This document shows, in pieces, positions 28,999 through 36,581 of a stretch of 64,000 nucleotides of DNA. The DNA is taken from assembly GCF_000292345.1 (NCBI RefSeq), contig NZ_ALOU01000005.1, forward strand, positions 62,001 through 126,000, read 5' to 3'. Position 1 is the stretch's first letter. Every line of letters begins with the position of its first letter. The translations under genes were made by a program, and so were the position numbers. Below the pieces are notes generated by a model. It worked only from the letters and a program-made list of their open reading frames with translations, was not told the DNA's origin and did not search any database. This DNA comes from Cupriavidus sp. BIS7. Its GTDB lineage: Bacteria > Pseudomonadota > Gammaproteobacteria > Burkholderiales > Burkholderiaceae.

Positions 28999-30696
28999 TC
29001 AGGCGGTTGCCGTGGCCGTGTTGGCGATCGGGGCCTGCTTGTTGACCGGCGGGCCGGCGAACACGGTCTTGAAGCTGCCGATCGACAGCATGTCGATCTC
29101 CAGCATGAACGGCCCCTGCTCCACCGTTGCCGCTTCCAGCGCGGCGCCGATATCGGCCAGGTTGCTCACGCGGCGATGACGCAGCGACAGCGACTGGCAA
29201 AGCTGCGCGTAGTCGGGCGTGTGCAGTTCCACGTAGTGACGGCGACCGCCGTACTGCGCGTCCTGGATGTTCTTGATCACGCCGTAGCCCTTGTCGTTCA
29301 TCAGCACGATGACCATGTCGGCACGTTCCTGCACCGCCGTGGCCAGTTCGCCGAGGTTCAGGATGAAGCCGCCATCGCCAGCCAGCGTGAAGGTCTTCTT
29401 GCCCGAAGCGGTCGCCGCTGCGCCCACGGCGGCGCCGATGCCCATCGCCAGGCCCTGGCCGATTCCGCCGCCCAGCGCATGCACGCCGGCACGCGAGTCG
29501 AAGATCTGCAGATGACGGTTGCCCCACGTGCTGTTGGACACAGTCACGTCGCGCACCCAGTTGAAGTTGCGGCCCACCGCCTGCTGCAGCGCCTGCACCA
29601 GCGCGCTGTACGGGCCCAGGCCATCAATCAGCGCACCTACGGCGATATCGTGGGCACCACGCAGGTCGGCGGCAAAGCCGGCATCGATCTGCATGCGGCC
29701 TTCAAGGCGGTCGGCCAGGCCGTCCAGCGCCAGCGCGGCATCGCCGCTGACGAAGTAATCGCTCTGGTAGCAGCGGCCTTCGGACGCAGGATCGGCATCG
29801 ATGCGCAGCAGCGGACGCGGCAGCTTCAGTTCGTACTTCAGCGTTTCGTTGCCGCGCAGGCGCGAGCCAACCACCACCATCGCATCGCAGGTCTGGTAGA
29901 ACGCTTCCACGGGCTTGTGCAGGTTGTACGCGCCCAGCGAACGCGGATCGTCTTCCGGCACGATGCCACGGCCTTGCGTGGACGTGACCACGCCGAAGCC
30001 CATGTCCATCAGGCGCTTGACCTGACGACTGGCGTGGCGTGCGCCGCCGCCGAGCCACAGCATCGGACGCTTGGCGTTGATCAGGCGTTCGGCCAGCGCG
30101 TCCAGCGCGTGCGCGGACGGCTGGTGTTGCGGCACGGGCAGCGGCTGCAGGTCGTGCGGCATCGGAATCAGCGCGGCCTGGATGTCGATGGGGATCTCCA
30201 CGCTGACGGGGCCGGTCGGCGCGGTCAGCGCGGTCTGCACGGCGAGCTTGATCGTCGAGATCGCGGTGTCCGCGCTGCGGATGCGGAACGCGGCCTTCGA
30301 CACGGCCTTCAGCATCGTGAGCTGGTCCGGTGCTTCGTGGATATAGGCAAGGCTCTGGTCCAGGTACGGCGTTTCGATCTGGCCCGTGATATGCAGCAGC
30401 GGCGTGCCGGCCGTCAGCGCTTCCACCATCGCACCGGCGGCGTTGCCGGCCGCGGTGCCCGTGCTGGTCAGGCACACGCCCAGGCTGCCGGTGGTGCGCG
30501 CATAGGCGTCCGCCATATTGGTGCCGCCAGCCTCGCCACGTGCGGGCACGAAGCGGATCTTGCCGCGTTCGCCCATGGCGTCGAGGATCGGCATGTTGTG
30601 GATCGAGATCACGCCGAATGCAGCCTTGACGCCGCACTGTTCAAGGAAGGCTGCAATGGCGCAGCCCACGGTGACTTGTTGTTGCTCGTTACGCAT
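28999..30696 (-). CDS. Thiamine diphosphate-dependent enzyme (acetolactate synthase/benzoylformate decarboxylase-like)
   Basis: A 565-residue ThDP enzyme with the usual PYR, central and PP domains. E55 in 'RGEAGGTNMADAYAR' is the cofactor-activating glutamate. The central domain shows 'WLGGGARHAS', and the ThDP/Mg motif is 'GDGGFILNLGELATAVQ...NDKGYG'. The start at 30696 was chosen at MRNEQQQ; it overlaps the SDR stop by 8 nt. Members of this family decarboxylate or ligate 2-oxo acids. With an aldehyde dehydrogenase two genes downstream, decarboxylation of an oxo acid to an aldehyde is plausible. No small regulatory subunit is present, which argues against acetolactate synthesis for branched amino acids. 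Confidence 0.88.
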   Translation of the reverse strand: MRNEQQQVTVGCAIAAFLEQCGVKAAFGVISIHNMPILDAMGERGKIRFVPARGEAGGTNMADAYARTTGSLGVCLTSTGTAAGNAAGAMVEALTAGTPLLHITGQIETPYLDQSLAYIHEAPDQLTMLKAVSKAAFRIRSADTAISTIKLAVQTALTAPTGPVSVEIPIDIQAALIPMPHDLQPLPVPQHQPSAHALDALAERLINAKRPMLWLGGGARHASRQVKRLMDMGFGVVTSTQGRGIVPEDDPRSLGAYNLHKPVEAFYQTCDAMVVVGSRLRGNETLKYELKLPRPLLRIDADPASEGRCYQSDYFVSGDAALALDGLADRLEGRMQIDAGFAADLRGAHDIAVGALIDGLGPYSALVQALQQAVGRNFNWVRDVTVSNSTWGNRHLQIFDSRAGVHALGGGIGQGLAMGIGAAVGAAATASGKKTFTLAGDGGFILNLGELATAVQERADMVIVLMNDKGYGVIKNIQDAQYGGRRHYVELHTPDYAQLCQSLSLRHRRVSNLADIGAALEAATVEQGPFMLEIDMLSIGSFKTVFAGPPVNKQAPIANTATATA

Positions 30697-31492
30697 GACG
30701 GGAGAGTCCTCCGGAAATATCGATATGGCTGCCCGTGGTGTACGAAGACAACGGCGAGGCAAGGAACAGGATCGCGCGTGCGGCTTCCTGCGGCAGACCG
30801 AGACGGCCCAGTTGAATGTTCTTCTGGCGGGCCAGGCGTGCGGTCCACGCGGCCCAGTCCAGATGGCGGTCCTCTTCAGGACGCGCCTCGAAGCGGCGGC
30901 GCCACTGGCCCGATTCGACCAGGCCGATCAGGATGCCGTTGACGCGCACACCCTTCGGTGCGAATTCGGTGGCCAGCGAGCGCACAAGGTTGTGCACGCC
31001 GGCACGTGCGGCGGACGTGGCCACCATATGCGGCTCCGGCTGCGTGGCCAGCAGCGAGTTCACGCAAACGATGGCGCCCTGCTGCGACTGCTCAAGCTGC
31101 GGCAGGAACGCGCGCGTCGGGTGAATCACGGAGAAGAACTTCAGTTGCAGCTCTTCCACCCATGCGGCGTCCTCGGTGCTGGCGAACGTCGACACGCGGC
31201 CCTGGCCGGCGTTGTTGACGAGCATGTCCGCCGGGCCCAGTTCGCGTGCCACGTCAGCGGCAAATGCGCTGACCTGCTCGGGCTTGAGCACATCGCAGGT
31301 GGCGGCATACAGGCGGCAACCGGCGAAGCGTTCGCGCAGTGCGCTTTCCGCGCTGCGCAGGCGCGCTTCGTCACGGCCGCACATGGCCACGGCCGCACCG
31401 GCTTCCAGCAACAGTTCGACAGTGGCCAGCCCGATGCCGGAGGACCCACCGGTCACGACGGCCACCTTGCCGTCGAGTTCAATCATGGACAT
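30689..31492 (-). CDS. SDR-family protein lacking the canonical Tyr-x3-Lys
   Basis: A 267-residue short-chain dehydrogenase fold. The cofactor motif 'TGGSSGIGLAT' and 'NNAG' are present. Where YxxxK is expected the sequence reads 'MVATSAARAG', so the tyrosine appears replaced and the lysine becomes arginine. The conserved segment 'GLVESGQWRRRFE' after the substrate loop suggests a distinct subfamily. It may bind NAD(P) and catalyse a different chemistry, or use another residue. It lies between IclR-2 and the ThDP enzyme in the twelve-gene operon. Confidence 0.82.
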   Translation of the reverse strand: MSMIELDGKVAVVTGGSSGIGLATVELLLEAGAAVAMCGRDEARLRSAESALRERFAGCRLYAATCDVLKPEQVSAFAADVARELGPADMLVNNAGQGRVSTFASTEDAAWVEELQLKFFSVIHPTRAFLPQLEQSQQGAIVCVNSLLATQPEPHMVATSAARAGVHNLVRSLATEFAPKGVRVNGILIGLVESGQWRRRFEARPEEDRHLDWAAWTARLARQKNIQLGRLGLPQEAARAILFLASPLSSYTTGSHIDISGGLSRHA

Positions 31493-31507
31493 CGTCCGCT
31501 TCCTTTA

Positions 31508-32365
31508 TCAGTTTCGGTGCATCGATACGACCCGGGCCTGGGTCTGGCCAGCCTGCCGCTGCCGCCGGAAGCCGAGCAGTCTCGACAGTTCGCCGGCCGT
31601 GCTGCGCACGCTTGCCACCATTCGGTCCAGCTCTTCGGCGCTCAGGCGCGACGCGGGGATGGTCGCGCCGAGCGCCGCCACTACCTTGCCCGTGCGGTCG
31701 CGCACCGGCGCCGCGATCGTGGAGATGCTGGCTTCGAAGAACCCTTCGTGCAGCACGTAGCCGCGCTCGCGGTCCTGCTGCAGCATGTCGAACAGCGCCT
31801 GCACGGTGCGTGGCGTGCTGTCCGAGTAGACCTGCAGTTCGGGCTCCGGATAGATCGCGCGCAGTTGCTCAAGCGTCAGGTCTTCCAGCAGCACGCGGCC
31901 CAGTACGGTGGCGTGCACGGGCAGCCGTGCGCCCACGTTGATGTTGCTGGCGAACGGGCGCGATGCCGCGGCCTTGGCCACGTACACCACCGAGCGGCCA
32001 TCCCGCACAACGAGGTTGCACGGAAACTCGATCTCGTCGCGCAGGCGGTTCAGCAGCGGGCCGCCCAGTTCGGTCAGTTCCAGCGAAGCCAGATAGTCAA
32101 ACCCGAGCCGCAGCACCGCCAGGCCCAGCCGGTACTCGCGGCCGCCATCGGTACGCTCGACGTAGCCGGTGGATTCCAGCGTGACCAGCAGGCGGAACAC
32201 CGTGGAACGCGGCACGTTCAGCCGGCGCGACAACTCGGCGGCGGACAGCACGCGGTCACGCGCGCTGAACTCGGCCAGCAGACGCAGGCCGCGTTCGAGT
32301 CCGGGGACGATGTACTTGTCCTCGGCTTCAGCCGGCTGTGCGGACGAAAGTGGATTGGCGCTCAT
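31508..32365 (-). CDS. IclR-family regulator (IclR-2), paralogue of IclR-1
   Basis: A 285-residue IclR-type regulator. The wHTH contains 'SAAELSRRLNVPRSTVFRLLVTLE' and the effector domain begins at about 105. Identity with IclR-1 (19.5-20.3 kb) is high throughout and near complete in the recognition helix and in segments such as 'GYVLHEGFFEASISTIAAPVRDRT'. The gene has no promoter gap of its own: it lies inside the operon, 51 bp after the cupin gene and 15 bp before the SDR. It should therefore be co-transcribed with the pathway it controls and act at the operator near 35.28 kb. Confidence 0.92.
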   Translation of the reverse strand: MSANPLSSAQPAEAEDKYIVPGLERGLRLLAEFSARDRVLSAAELSRRLNVPRSTVFRLLVTLESTGYVERTDGGREYRLGLAVLRLGFDYLASLELTELGGPLLNRLRDEIEFPCNLVVRDGRSVVYVAKAAASRPFASNINVGARLPVHATVLGRVLLEDLTLEQLRAIYPEPELQVYSDSTPRTVQALFDMLQQDRERGYVLHEGFFEASISTIAAPVRDRTGKVVAALGATIPASRLSAEELDRMVASVRSTAGELSRLLGFRRQRQAGQTQARVVSMHRN

Positions 32366-32416
32366 GCTATGGACTCTGGGGCTCGGGGCTCGACGGTCAG
32401 GCGTGGCTCGTGTGGC

Positions 32417-32953
32417 TCAGCGCTTGATCTTGCTGAGCGGGTGCTCGGGCGGATAGGTCGGCGTGATCGGCTTCCTGGAGCCGAGCATCACGCACATCAG
32501 CGCGTCTTCCTCGCCGATATTGATTTCCTCGCGGTACACGCCCGGCGGCACCGATACCAGGTCACGATCGGTCAGGATCGTCTCGAAGCGCTCGCCGTCC
32601 TTTTCCAGGATCAGCTTGATCTTGCCGCGCATCACGAAGAACACCTCTTCCACGTCGGTGTGGATGTGCGACGGACCTTCGTGGCCGGCCGGGATGATCA
32701 TCGTCGAGAACGTGAAGTGCTCGGACGGCACGGTGTTCGTGTCCGCAGCCACGCCGGTGCCGCCCGTGCCGAGGTAGCGCATCTGCGCACGGCGGTACTT
32801 CGGGTCGTAGTCGGCCTGGAACTTCAGGGCATCCCAGTCGTAGCGGCGCGTGGAGAAGCGCGCAACGCGGGACTCCATCCATGAATCGAACGAGGCGCCA
32901 TCGGGACGCTCCCAGCTACGCTTGATGTTTTCCTGTTGGGACAGATCGCTCAT
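32417..32953 (-). CDS. Cupin-domain protein
   Basis: A 178-residue single-domain cupin. Cupin motif 1 is 'PSHIHTDVEEVFFVMRGK' (His, His, Glu metal ligands) and motif 2 covers 'VSVPPGVYREEINIG', in which the usual fourth His is not evident. It is located between an SDR and IclR-2 in the operon. Related small cupins act as oxygenases, isomerases or decarboxylases of aromatic intermediates, but the sequence does not decide. Its length and intact fold suggest a real enzyme or binding protein rather than a remnant. Confidence 0.82.
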   Translation of the reverse strand: MSDLSQQENIKRSWERPDGASFDSWMESRVARFSTRRYDWDALKFQADYDPKYRRAQMRYLGTGGTGVAADTNTVPSEHFTFSTMIIPAGHEGPSHIHTDVEEVFFVMRGKIKLILEKDGERFETILTDRDLVSVPPGVYREEINIGEEDALMCVMLGSRKPITPTYPPEHPLSKIKR

Positions 32954-32970
32954 TTGGATTTCCTTGGGTT

Positions 32971-33744
32971 TCAGTGCATGACAAAGCCGCCGTTGACCGC
33001 CAGCGTCTGGCCGGTCACGAAACGGGAAAGGTCGGACAGCGCGAACAGCACGGCGCCGCAGACGTCATCGGGAAGTTGCTCGCGCTGGATCGCGCGCTGG
33101 CTGCGGTACAGGTCGTGCCGGTGTTGCGGCACGTATTCGGTGGCTTCCACGAGCGTCAGGCCCGGCGCCACGGCGTTGACCGTGATCTGCGCATCGCCAA
33201 GTTCGCGGGCCAGCGAGCGGGTCATGCCGATGATGGCGCTCTTGCTTGCCACGTAGGCCAGCAGGTTCGGTGCGCCCCACAGCGGCGTGTCCGATGCCAG
33301 GTTGACGACGGCGCCGCGGCCGCTGGCGCGCAGCGCGGGCGTGCAGGCCGCGGTCATCAGCCACGTGCCGCGCACGTTGACGTTCATCACGCGGTCCCAC
33401 GTGGCAACGTCGAGTGCGGTGGCATCGCGGCCGCCCGAATCGGTCACCGCGCCGTTGTTGACCAGGCCGTCGAGCCCGCCCAGCGCATCCGCCGCGGCGC
33501 TGGCGCATGCCTGCACCGATGCGGGGTCCTGCAGATCCAGCGTCAGCGGCACGGCGTTGAAGCCGCGTGCCCGCAGCGCGTCGGCGGACTCCTGCACGCG
33601 ATCGGCAAGGATGTCGGCCATTGCCACGCTACCGCCCGCTTCGACGATCGCGGTTGCAAAGGCCAACCCCAGGCCGCGCGCGGCGCCGGTGACCAGCACC
33701 TTGCGGCCCGCCAGCAGGTTGGAAGTGGAAATCGAATCAAGCAT
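32971..33744 (-). CDS. Short-chain dehydrogenase, candidate cis-dihydrodiol dehydrogenase
   Basis: A 257-residue classical SDR. 'TGAARGLGLAF' binds the dinucleotide, and the Asp in 'MADIL' after the second strand favours NAD+. 'NNGAV', the catalytic Ser in 'NLASDT' and 'YVASK' complete the active site. It overlaps the Rieske oxygenase stop by 8 bp. In oxygenase operons the adjacent SDR usually re-aromatises the cis-dihydrodiol to a catechol, and that is the most likely role here. Confidence 0.88.
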   Translation of the reverse strand: MLDSISTSNLLAGRKVLVTGAARGLGLAFATAIVEAGGSVAMADILADRVQESADALRARGFNAVPLTLDLQDPASVQACASAAADALGGLDGLVNNGAVTDSGGRDATALDVATWDRVMNVNVRGTWLMTAACTPALRASGRGAVVNLASDTPLWGAPNLLAYVASKSAIIGMTRSLARELGDAQITVNAVAPGLTLVEATEYVPQHRHDLYRSQRAIQREQLPDDVCGAVLFALSDLSRFVTGQTLAVNGGFVMH

Positions 33745-34798
33745 GCTTCGCGACTCCGCCTACCGCAGCAGGCTGCAGCATGGCCACCGGTTCGTCGGCC
33801 ACCTCGGCGTCGGCGCGGCGCTTCAGCAGACGGCGCACACGCGTGACGCCGGCATCGTGCGCATACAGCATCTCGTGATCGCGCGCGTTCGGCGCCATCG
33901 ATTCCAGCACCACGCGGTCCTGCTCGAGCACGTCCCAGTGCAGGCCCTCCAGACGGTTGCGATACAGGAAGCGCCACACATCGCGCTCCCAGCCCTGCAC
34001 GTGGCGGGTACGCCAGAAGAACACCAGGCAGTGATCCTCGTCGACCGGCGTGGCCATGCCAATGATGCCGAACGGACCGCCCGGGCCAACCTTCTGGCGA
34101 TAGGGGATGGACAGGCGCAGCCACAGCGTGCCGGTCTCGCCGAACTCCACCCAGTCGAAGTTCACGCCGCGCTGGCCGGTCTTCTCGAAGATCAGGCCCG
34201 AGTTGGTCTCCACCACCTGCATCACGGCCGACTTCTCGCCGCTGGCCATCGAGTGCGACACCGCGTGCAGGTAGGCGCCATGCATCGGGTCCATGACGTT
34301 GTCGATCGCGTAGCGGTAGTTGCAGTCCCAGTGCGCCACGCACAGGAAATTGCTGTGTTCGGGGTTCTCCAGCTCTTCGGGCAGGCGCAGCGCGTCAGCC
34401 TCCGTCGGGGCGCGGTCGCCGAACCACATGAAGATGGCGCCGGCCTTCTCCTGCACCGGATAGCTGCGCACGCAGGTGCGGCCTTCCAGCGGGCAGTTCT
34501 CCACGGCCGGCACGCTCTTGACCTGGCCGTCGCCGCCGATTTCCACGCCGTGGTACCAGCAGGCCACGCGGTCGCCGAGGTTCCAGCCCATCGACAGGCG
34601 CGCGCCGCGATGCGGGCAGCGGTCTTCCAGCGCGCTGAGCTGTCCGGCGTTGTCACGCCAGATGACGATGTTCTGGCTCAGGCGCGTGATGCCGATCGGG
34701 GCGTGCGTGACTTGCCACGACGCCGCCACGGGGTACCAGTAGTTGCGCAGACCGCTGTTCAGGCGCGCTTCGGCGCGTGCTTGCTTGTTCGATTCCAT
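33737..34798 (-). CDS. Rieske-type aromatic oxygenase, catalytic subunit
   Basis: A 353-residue Rieske non-haem iron oxygenase of the VanA/phthalate-dioxygenase-like group, which works without a beta subunit. The Rieske cluster ligands are C61, H63, C80 and H83 ('CPHRGA...CWYHG'). The mononuclear iron site is in 'DNVMDPMHGAYLH', with H173 and H178 as ligands and D170 as the bridging aspartate. The reductase is encoded at the far end of the same operon. Enzymes of this type dihydroxylate or O/N-demethylate aromatic acids. No beta-subunit gene is nearby. The substrate is unknown. Confidence 0.92.
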   Translation of the reverse strand: MESNKQARAEARLNSGLRNYWYPVAASWQVTHAPIGITRLSQNIVIWRDNAGQLSALEDRCPHRGARLSMGWNLGDRVACWYHGVEIGGDGQVKSVPAVENCPLEGRTCVRSYPVQEKAGAIFMWFGDRAPTEADALRLPEELENPEHSNFLCVAHWDCNYRYAIDNVMDPMHGAYLHAVSHSMASGEKSAVMQVVETNSGLIFEKTGQRGVNFDWVEFGETGTLWLRLSIPYRQKVGPGGPFGIIGMATPVDEDHCLVFFWRTRHVQGWERDVWRFLYRNRLEGLHWDVLEQDRVVLESMAPNARDHEMLYAHDAGVTRVRRLLKRRADAEVADEPVAMLQPAAVGGVAKHA

Positions 34799-34869
34799 GT
34801 CTCGCTCTCTCGCTCTTTCTCGCTTCTATTTGCGGTTATCGCTTGTGGTCCTGGGTCTTGGCCGACCGC

Positions 34870-35175
34870 TCAAGCGCCCAGGCGGCGCATTTCGGCAAGG
34901 AAGCCTTCCTCGGTCCACGGCTGGCCATCGGCGGCCAGGAAGCCGGCGCGGTTGAACGCGCGCACCACGTCTTCCGGCGACTTCGCGCCGCCTTCGAATG
35001 CGGCTTCCAGCGCGTCGCCCAGTGCGTTCTCGTAGGCGGAGGGCACGGCGGCGCGCGTCTGCCAGACGATGTTGGGTACGTGGCCCGGCTTCTCGATATG
35101 ACCCTTGCCGGCGACGTTGTTGGGCGAGGGACGCTCCCAGGGCACCAGGTTCGGGTTGTACGCGAGGCTTTCCAT
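34870..35175 (-). CDS. Small protein, recombinase-like HTH type, first gene of the Rieske operon
   Basis: A 101-residue soluble protein. The N-terminal half is Pro/Asn-rich ('NPNLVPWERPSPNNVAGKG'). The C-terminal half is predicted helical ('YENALGDALEAAFEGG' and 'DVVRAFNRAGFLAADGQPWTEEGFLAEMRRLG') and looks like the small 'recombinase-like helix-turn-helix' proteins that I recall beside Rieske oxygenases. The start at 35175 has GGAG nine bases upstream; an ATG at 35190 is also possible. It lies 71 bp before the oxygenase and about 100 bp downstream of the IclR-type operator. The function is unknown; it could be an accessory factor for the oxygenase rather than a DNA-binding protein. Confidence 0.7.
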   Translation of the reverse strand: MESLAYNPNLVPWERPSPNNVAGKGHIEKPGHVPNIVWQTRAAVPSAYENALGDALEAAFEGGAKSPEDVVRAFNRAGFLAADGQPWTEEGFLAEMRRLGA

Positions 35176-35275
35176 TGCGTTTTGCTCCATGGCTTTCTGT
35201 GTGGGGGACGGCTGGCGGGATGCCTTGTCTACCGTGTCTCCGGTGTCGCGCTCACCGGTATGTCTTCCGTTGAGC

Positions 35276-35310
35276 GTTTTACCTATGAAACGTGAGTTTA
35301 AATATTGAAC
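35276..35310. promoter_or_regulatory. IclR-type operator pair (site B) upstream of the twelve-gene operon
   Basis: GTTTTACCTATGAAAC (35276-35291) matches the GTTYYA-N4-TRRAAC palindrome, and a second imperfect palindrome GTTTAAATATTGAAC (35296-35310) is centred 19.5 bp away. The pair lies about 100 bp upstream of the first gene of the minus-strand operon, in its only long upstream gap. Nothing else is apparent in 35311-35478 apart from AT-rich sequence that could hold the promoter. Confidence 0.65.
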
Positions 35311-35478
35311 ACAGATACGACTATAGACAACCGGGCTTCAAAAATTGACTAGGGTTAACCCGTCAGCGGGAGGGTGATGATCGATAGCCGACCATCGGCG
35401 GCGGTGAAAAGCGGCGCCTTGCCGATCCGCGTGACGAATTGGCGGCTCGGTTTGGCGGCTCTGGCGATGCCGGACCGA

Positions 35479-35892
35479 TCAGGGCGCGTGGCCTTGCGGT
35501 GCCGGTGCCGGCGGCGGCGTGTTGGGCTTGTAGTTGGCAGGTGGTGTCGCGGGCGGCGCCGCAATCATCGGGCCGTAGACCGGGACCCGGTGTCCGCTGG
35601 CGTACATGCACTGAACGTAGGCAGCGTCGTACTGCTGCTGCGCGTCGTCGCCGGCGTAGCTTGTGCTGCTTGTGCTGCTTGCACCGGCCGCCGAGGTGGA
35701 CGCCTGATGCGAACTCACCCCGCTGAGCTGGCCCAGCGCGAACTGCCGGCAGTTGCGGTCATCGCCGCGAAACTGGTCGAGCGACTTGTTGGTGCCAGGA
35801 AGCGCCATCACGCTGGGGCCCGACGGCATTGACGTGCAGGCGCCCAGCACGGATGCGGCCGCCAGCAGGAGCGGAACGGAACGCGGCTTCAT
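35479..35892 (-). CDS. Small lipoprotein of unknown function
   Basis: A 137-residue predicted lipoprotein. The signal peptide ends 'LGAC', placing the acylated cysteine at about residue 19. The mature part has two conserved-looking Cys-containing pieces ('DDRNCRQFALGQ' and 'YDAAYVQCMYASGHRVPVYGP') and a Pro-rich tail. The layout recalls small glycine-zipper-like envelope proteins in which a 'YxxCMxxxG' segment is typical. It is followed upstream by another small envelope protein gene in the same direction. I do not recognise a specific function. Confidence 0.75.
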   Translation of the reverse strand: MKPRSVPLLLAAASVLGACTSMPSGPSVMALPGTNKSLDQFRGDDRNCRQFALGQLSGVSSHQASTSAAGASSTSSTSYAGDDAQQQYDAAYVQCMYASGHRVPVYGPMIAAPPATPPANYKPNTPPPAPAPQGHAP

Positions 35893-35938
35893 CGATACCT
35901 CGGCATCATGGCGGCATCAGGACAGCATCCGGGCAACA

Positions 35939-36433
35939 TCAGGACGACGGTTGGGCCGGCACCGTTTGCCAGCCGCCCGGGCACTCCTTGACGTACGGGT
36001 AATAGCCATCGGGCTGGTCGCAGTGGTACCACCACGCGTTCGCGGACGCGCCATCCGAACCATCGCCCTTTTCGATGTATTGCGCCGGGGGCGCGTAGTA
36101 GCCAGGGTAACCAGCCGGATACGGCCAGCCGTCGTAGTACGGATATCCCCACCACCACCAGCCTGGCCAGGCGCCGCCCACGAAGAAGACCGCGTGCCCA
36201 TGCCCATGATGGAAACCGTCGTGGTGAAAGCCGTCGTGGTGGAAGCCATCGTGACCATGGAAGCCGCCGCCCTGCATGCCACCCATGCCACCGCCCTGCA
36301 TGCCGCCACCGTGCATGCCACCGCCCCCGCCGCCGCCACTGCCGCGACCCGCTGCCAGCGTTGGACCGCCGGCGGCCAAGGCCGCCCCTGCCACGAATGC
36401 CAGGGCGATCCTGCATAACCCGCGCCCGTTCAT
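35939..36433 (-). CDS. Small secreted Gly/His-rich, aromatic-rich protein
   Basis: A 164-residue exported protein. A signal peptide (about 1-28) is followed by a Gly/Met run, then tandem 'GFHHDGFHHDGFHHGHGH' repeats and an aromatic segment ('PGWWWWGYPYYDGWPYPAG'). The C-terminal part is ordered ('WWYHCDQPDGYYPYVKECPGGWQTVP') and has two cysteines that could form a disulfide. That tail is common in small proteobacterial envelope proteins. The histidine repeats could bind metal. The start at 36433 gives a proper signal peptide; the longer reading does not. Confidence 0.78.
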   Translation of the reverse strand: MNGRGLCRIALAFVAGAALAAGGPTLAAGRGSGGGGGGGMHGGGMQGGGMGGMQGGGFHGHDGFHHDGFHHDGFHHGHGHAVFFVGGAWPGWWWWGYPYYDGWPYPAGYPGYYAPPAQYIEKGDGSDGASANAWWYHCDQPDGYYPYVKECPGGWQTVPAQPSS

Positions 36434-36581
36434 GATGTGTCCCCTGCCTTGCTGTGGAGCGTCGGAGGATCTGGCGCTTTCCGCAATCCACTGACACGAC
36501 ACTCGGCGACACCTGGCCCCGGAAGGCACAGTTCCGCTATCTGGTAAACCGCAGGCGCGTCGGATTTATTCCATCGGCCGA

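Noticed and set aside
29000..30700. ThDP enzyme as acetolactate synthase for isoleucine/valine synthesis
   Set aside because: No IlvN-type small subunit or ilvC gene is nearby, and the gene is inside a catabolic operon. A decarboxylase or lyase role fits better.
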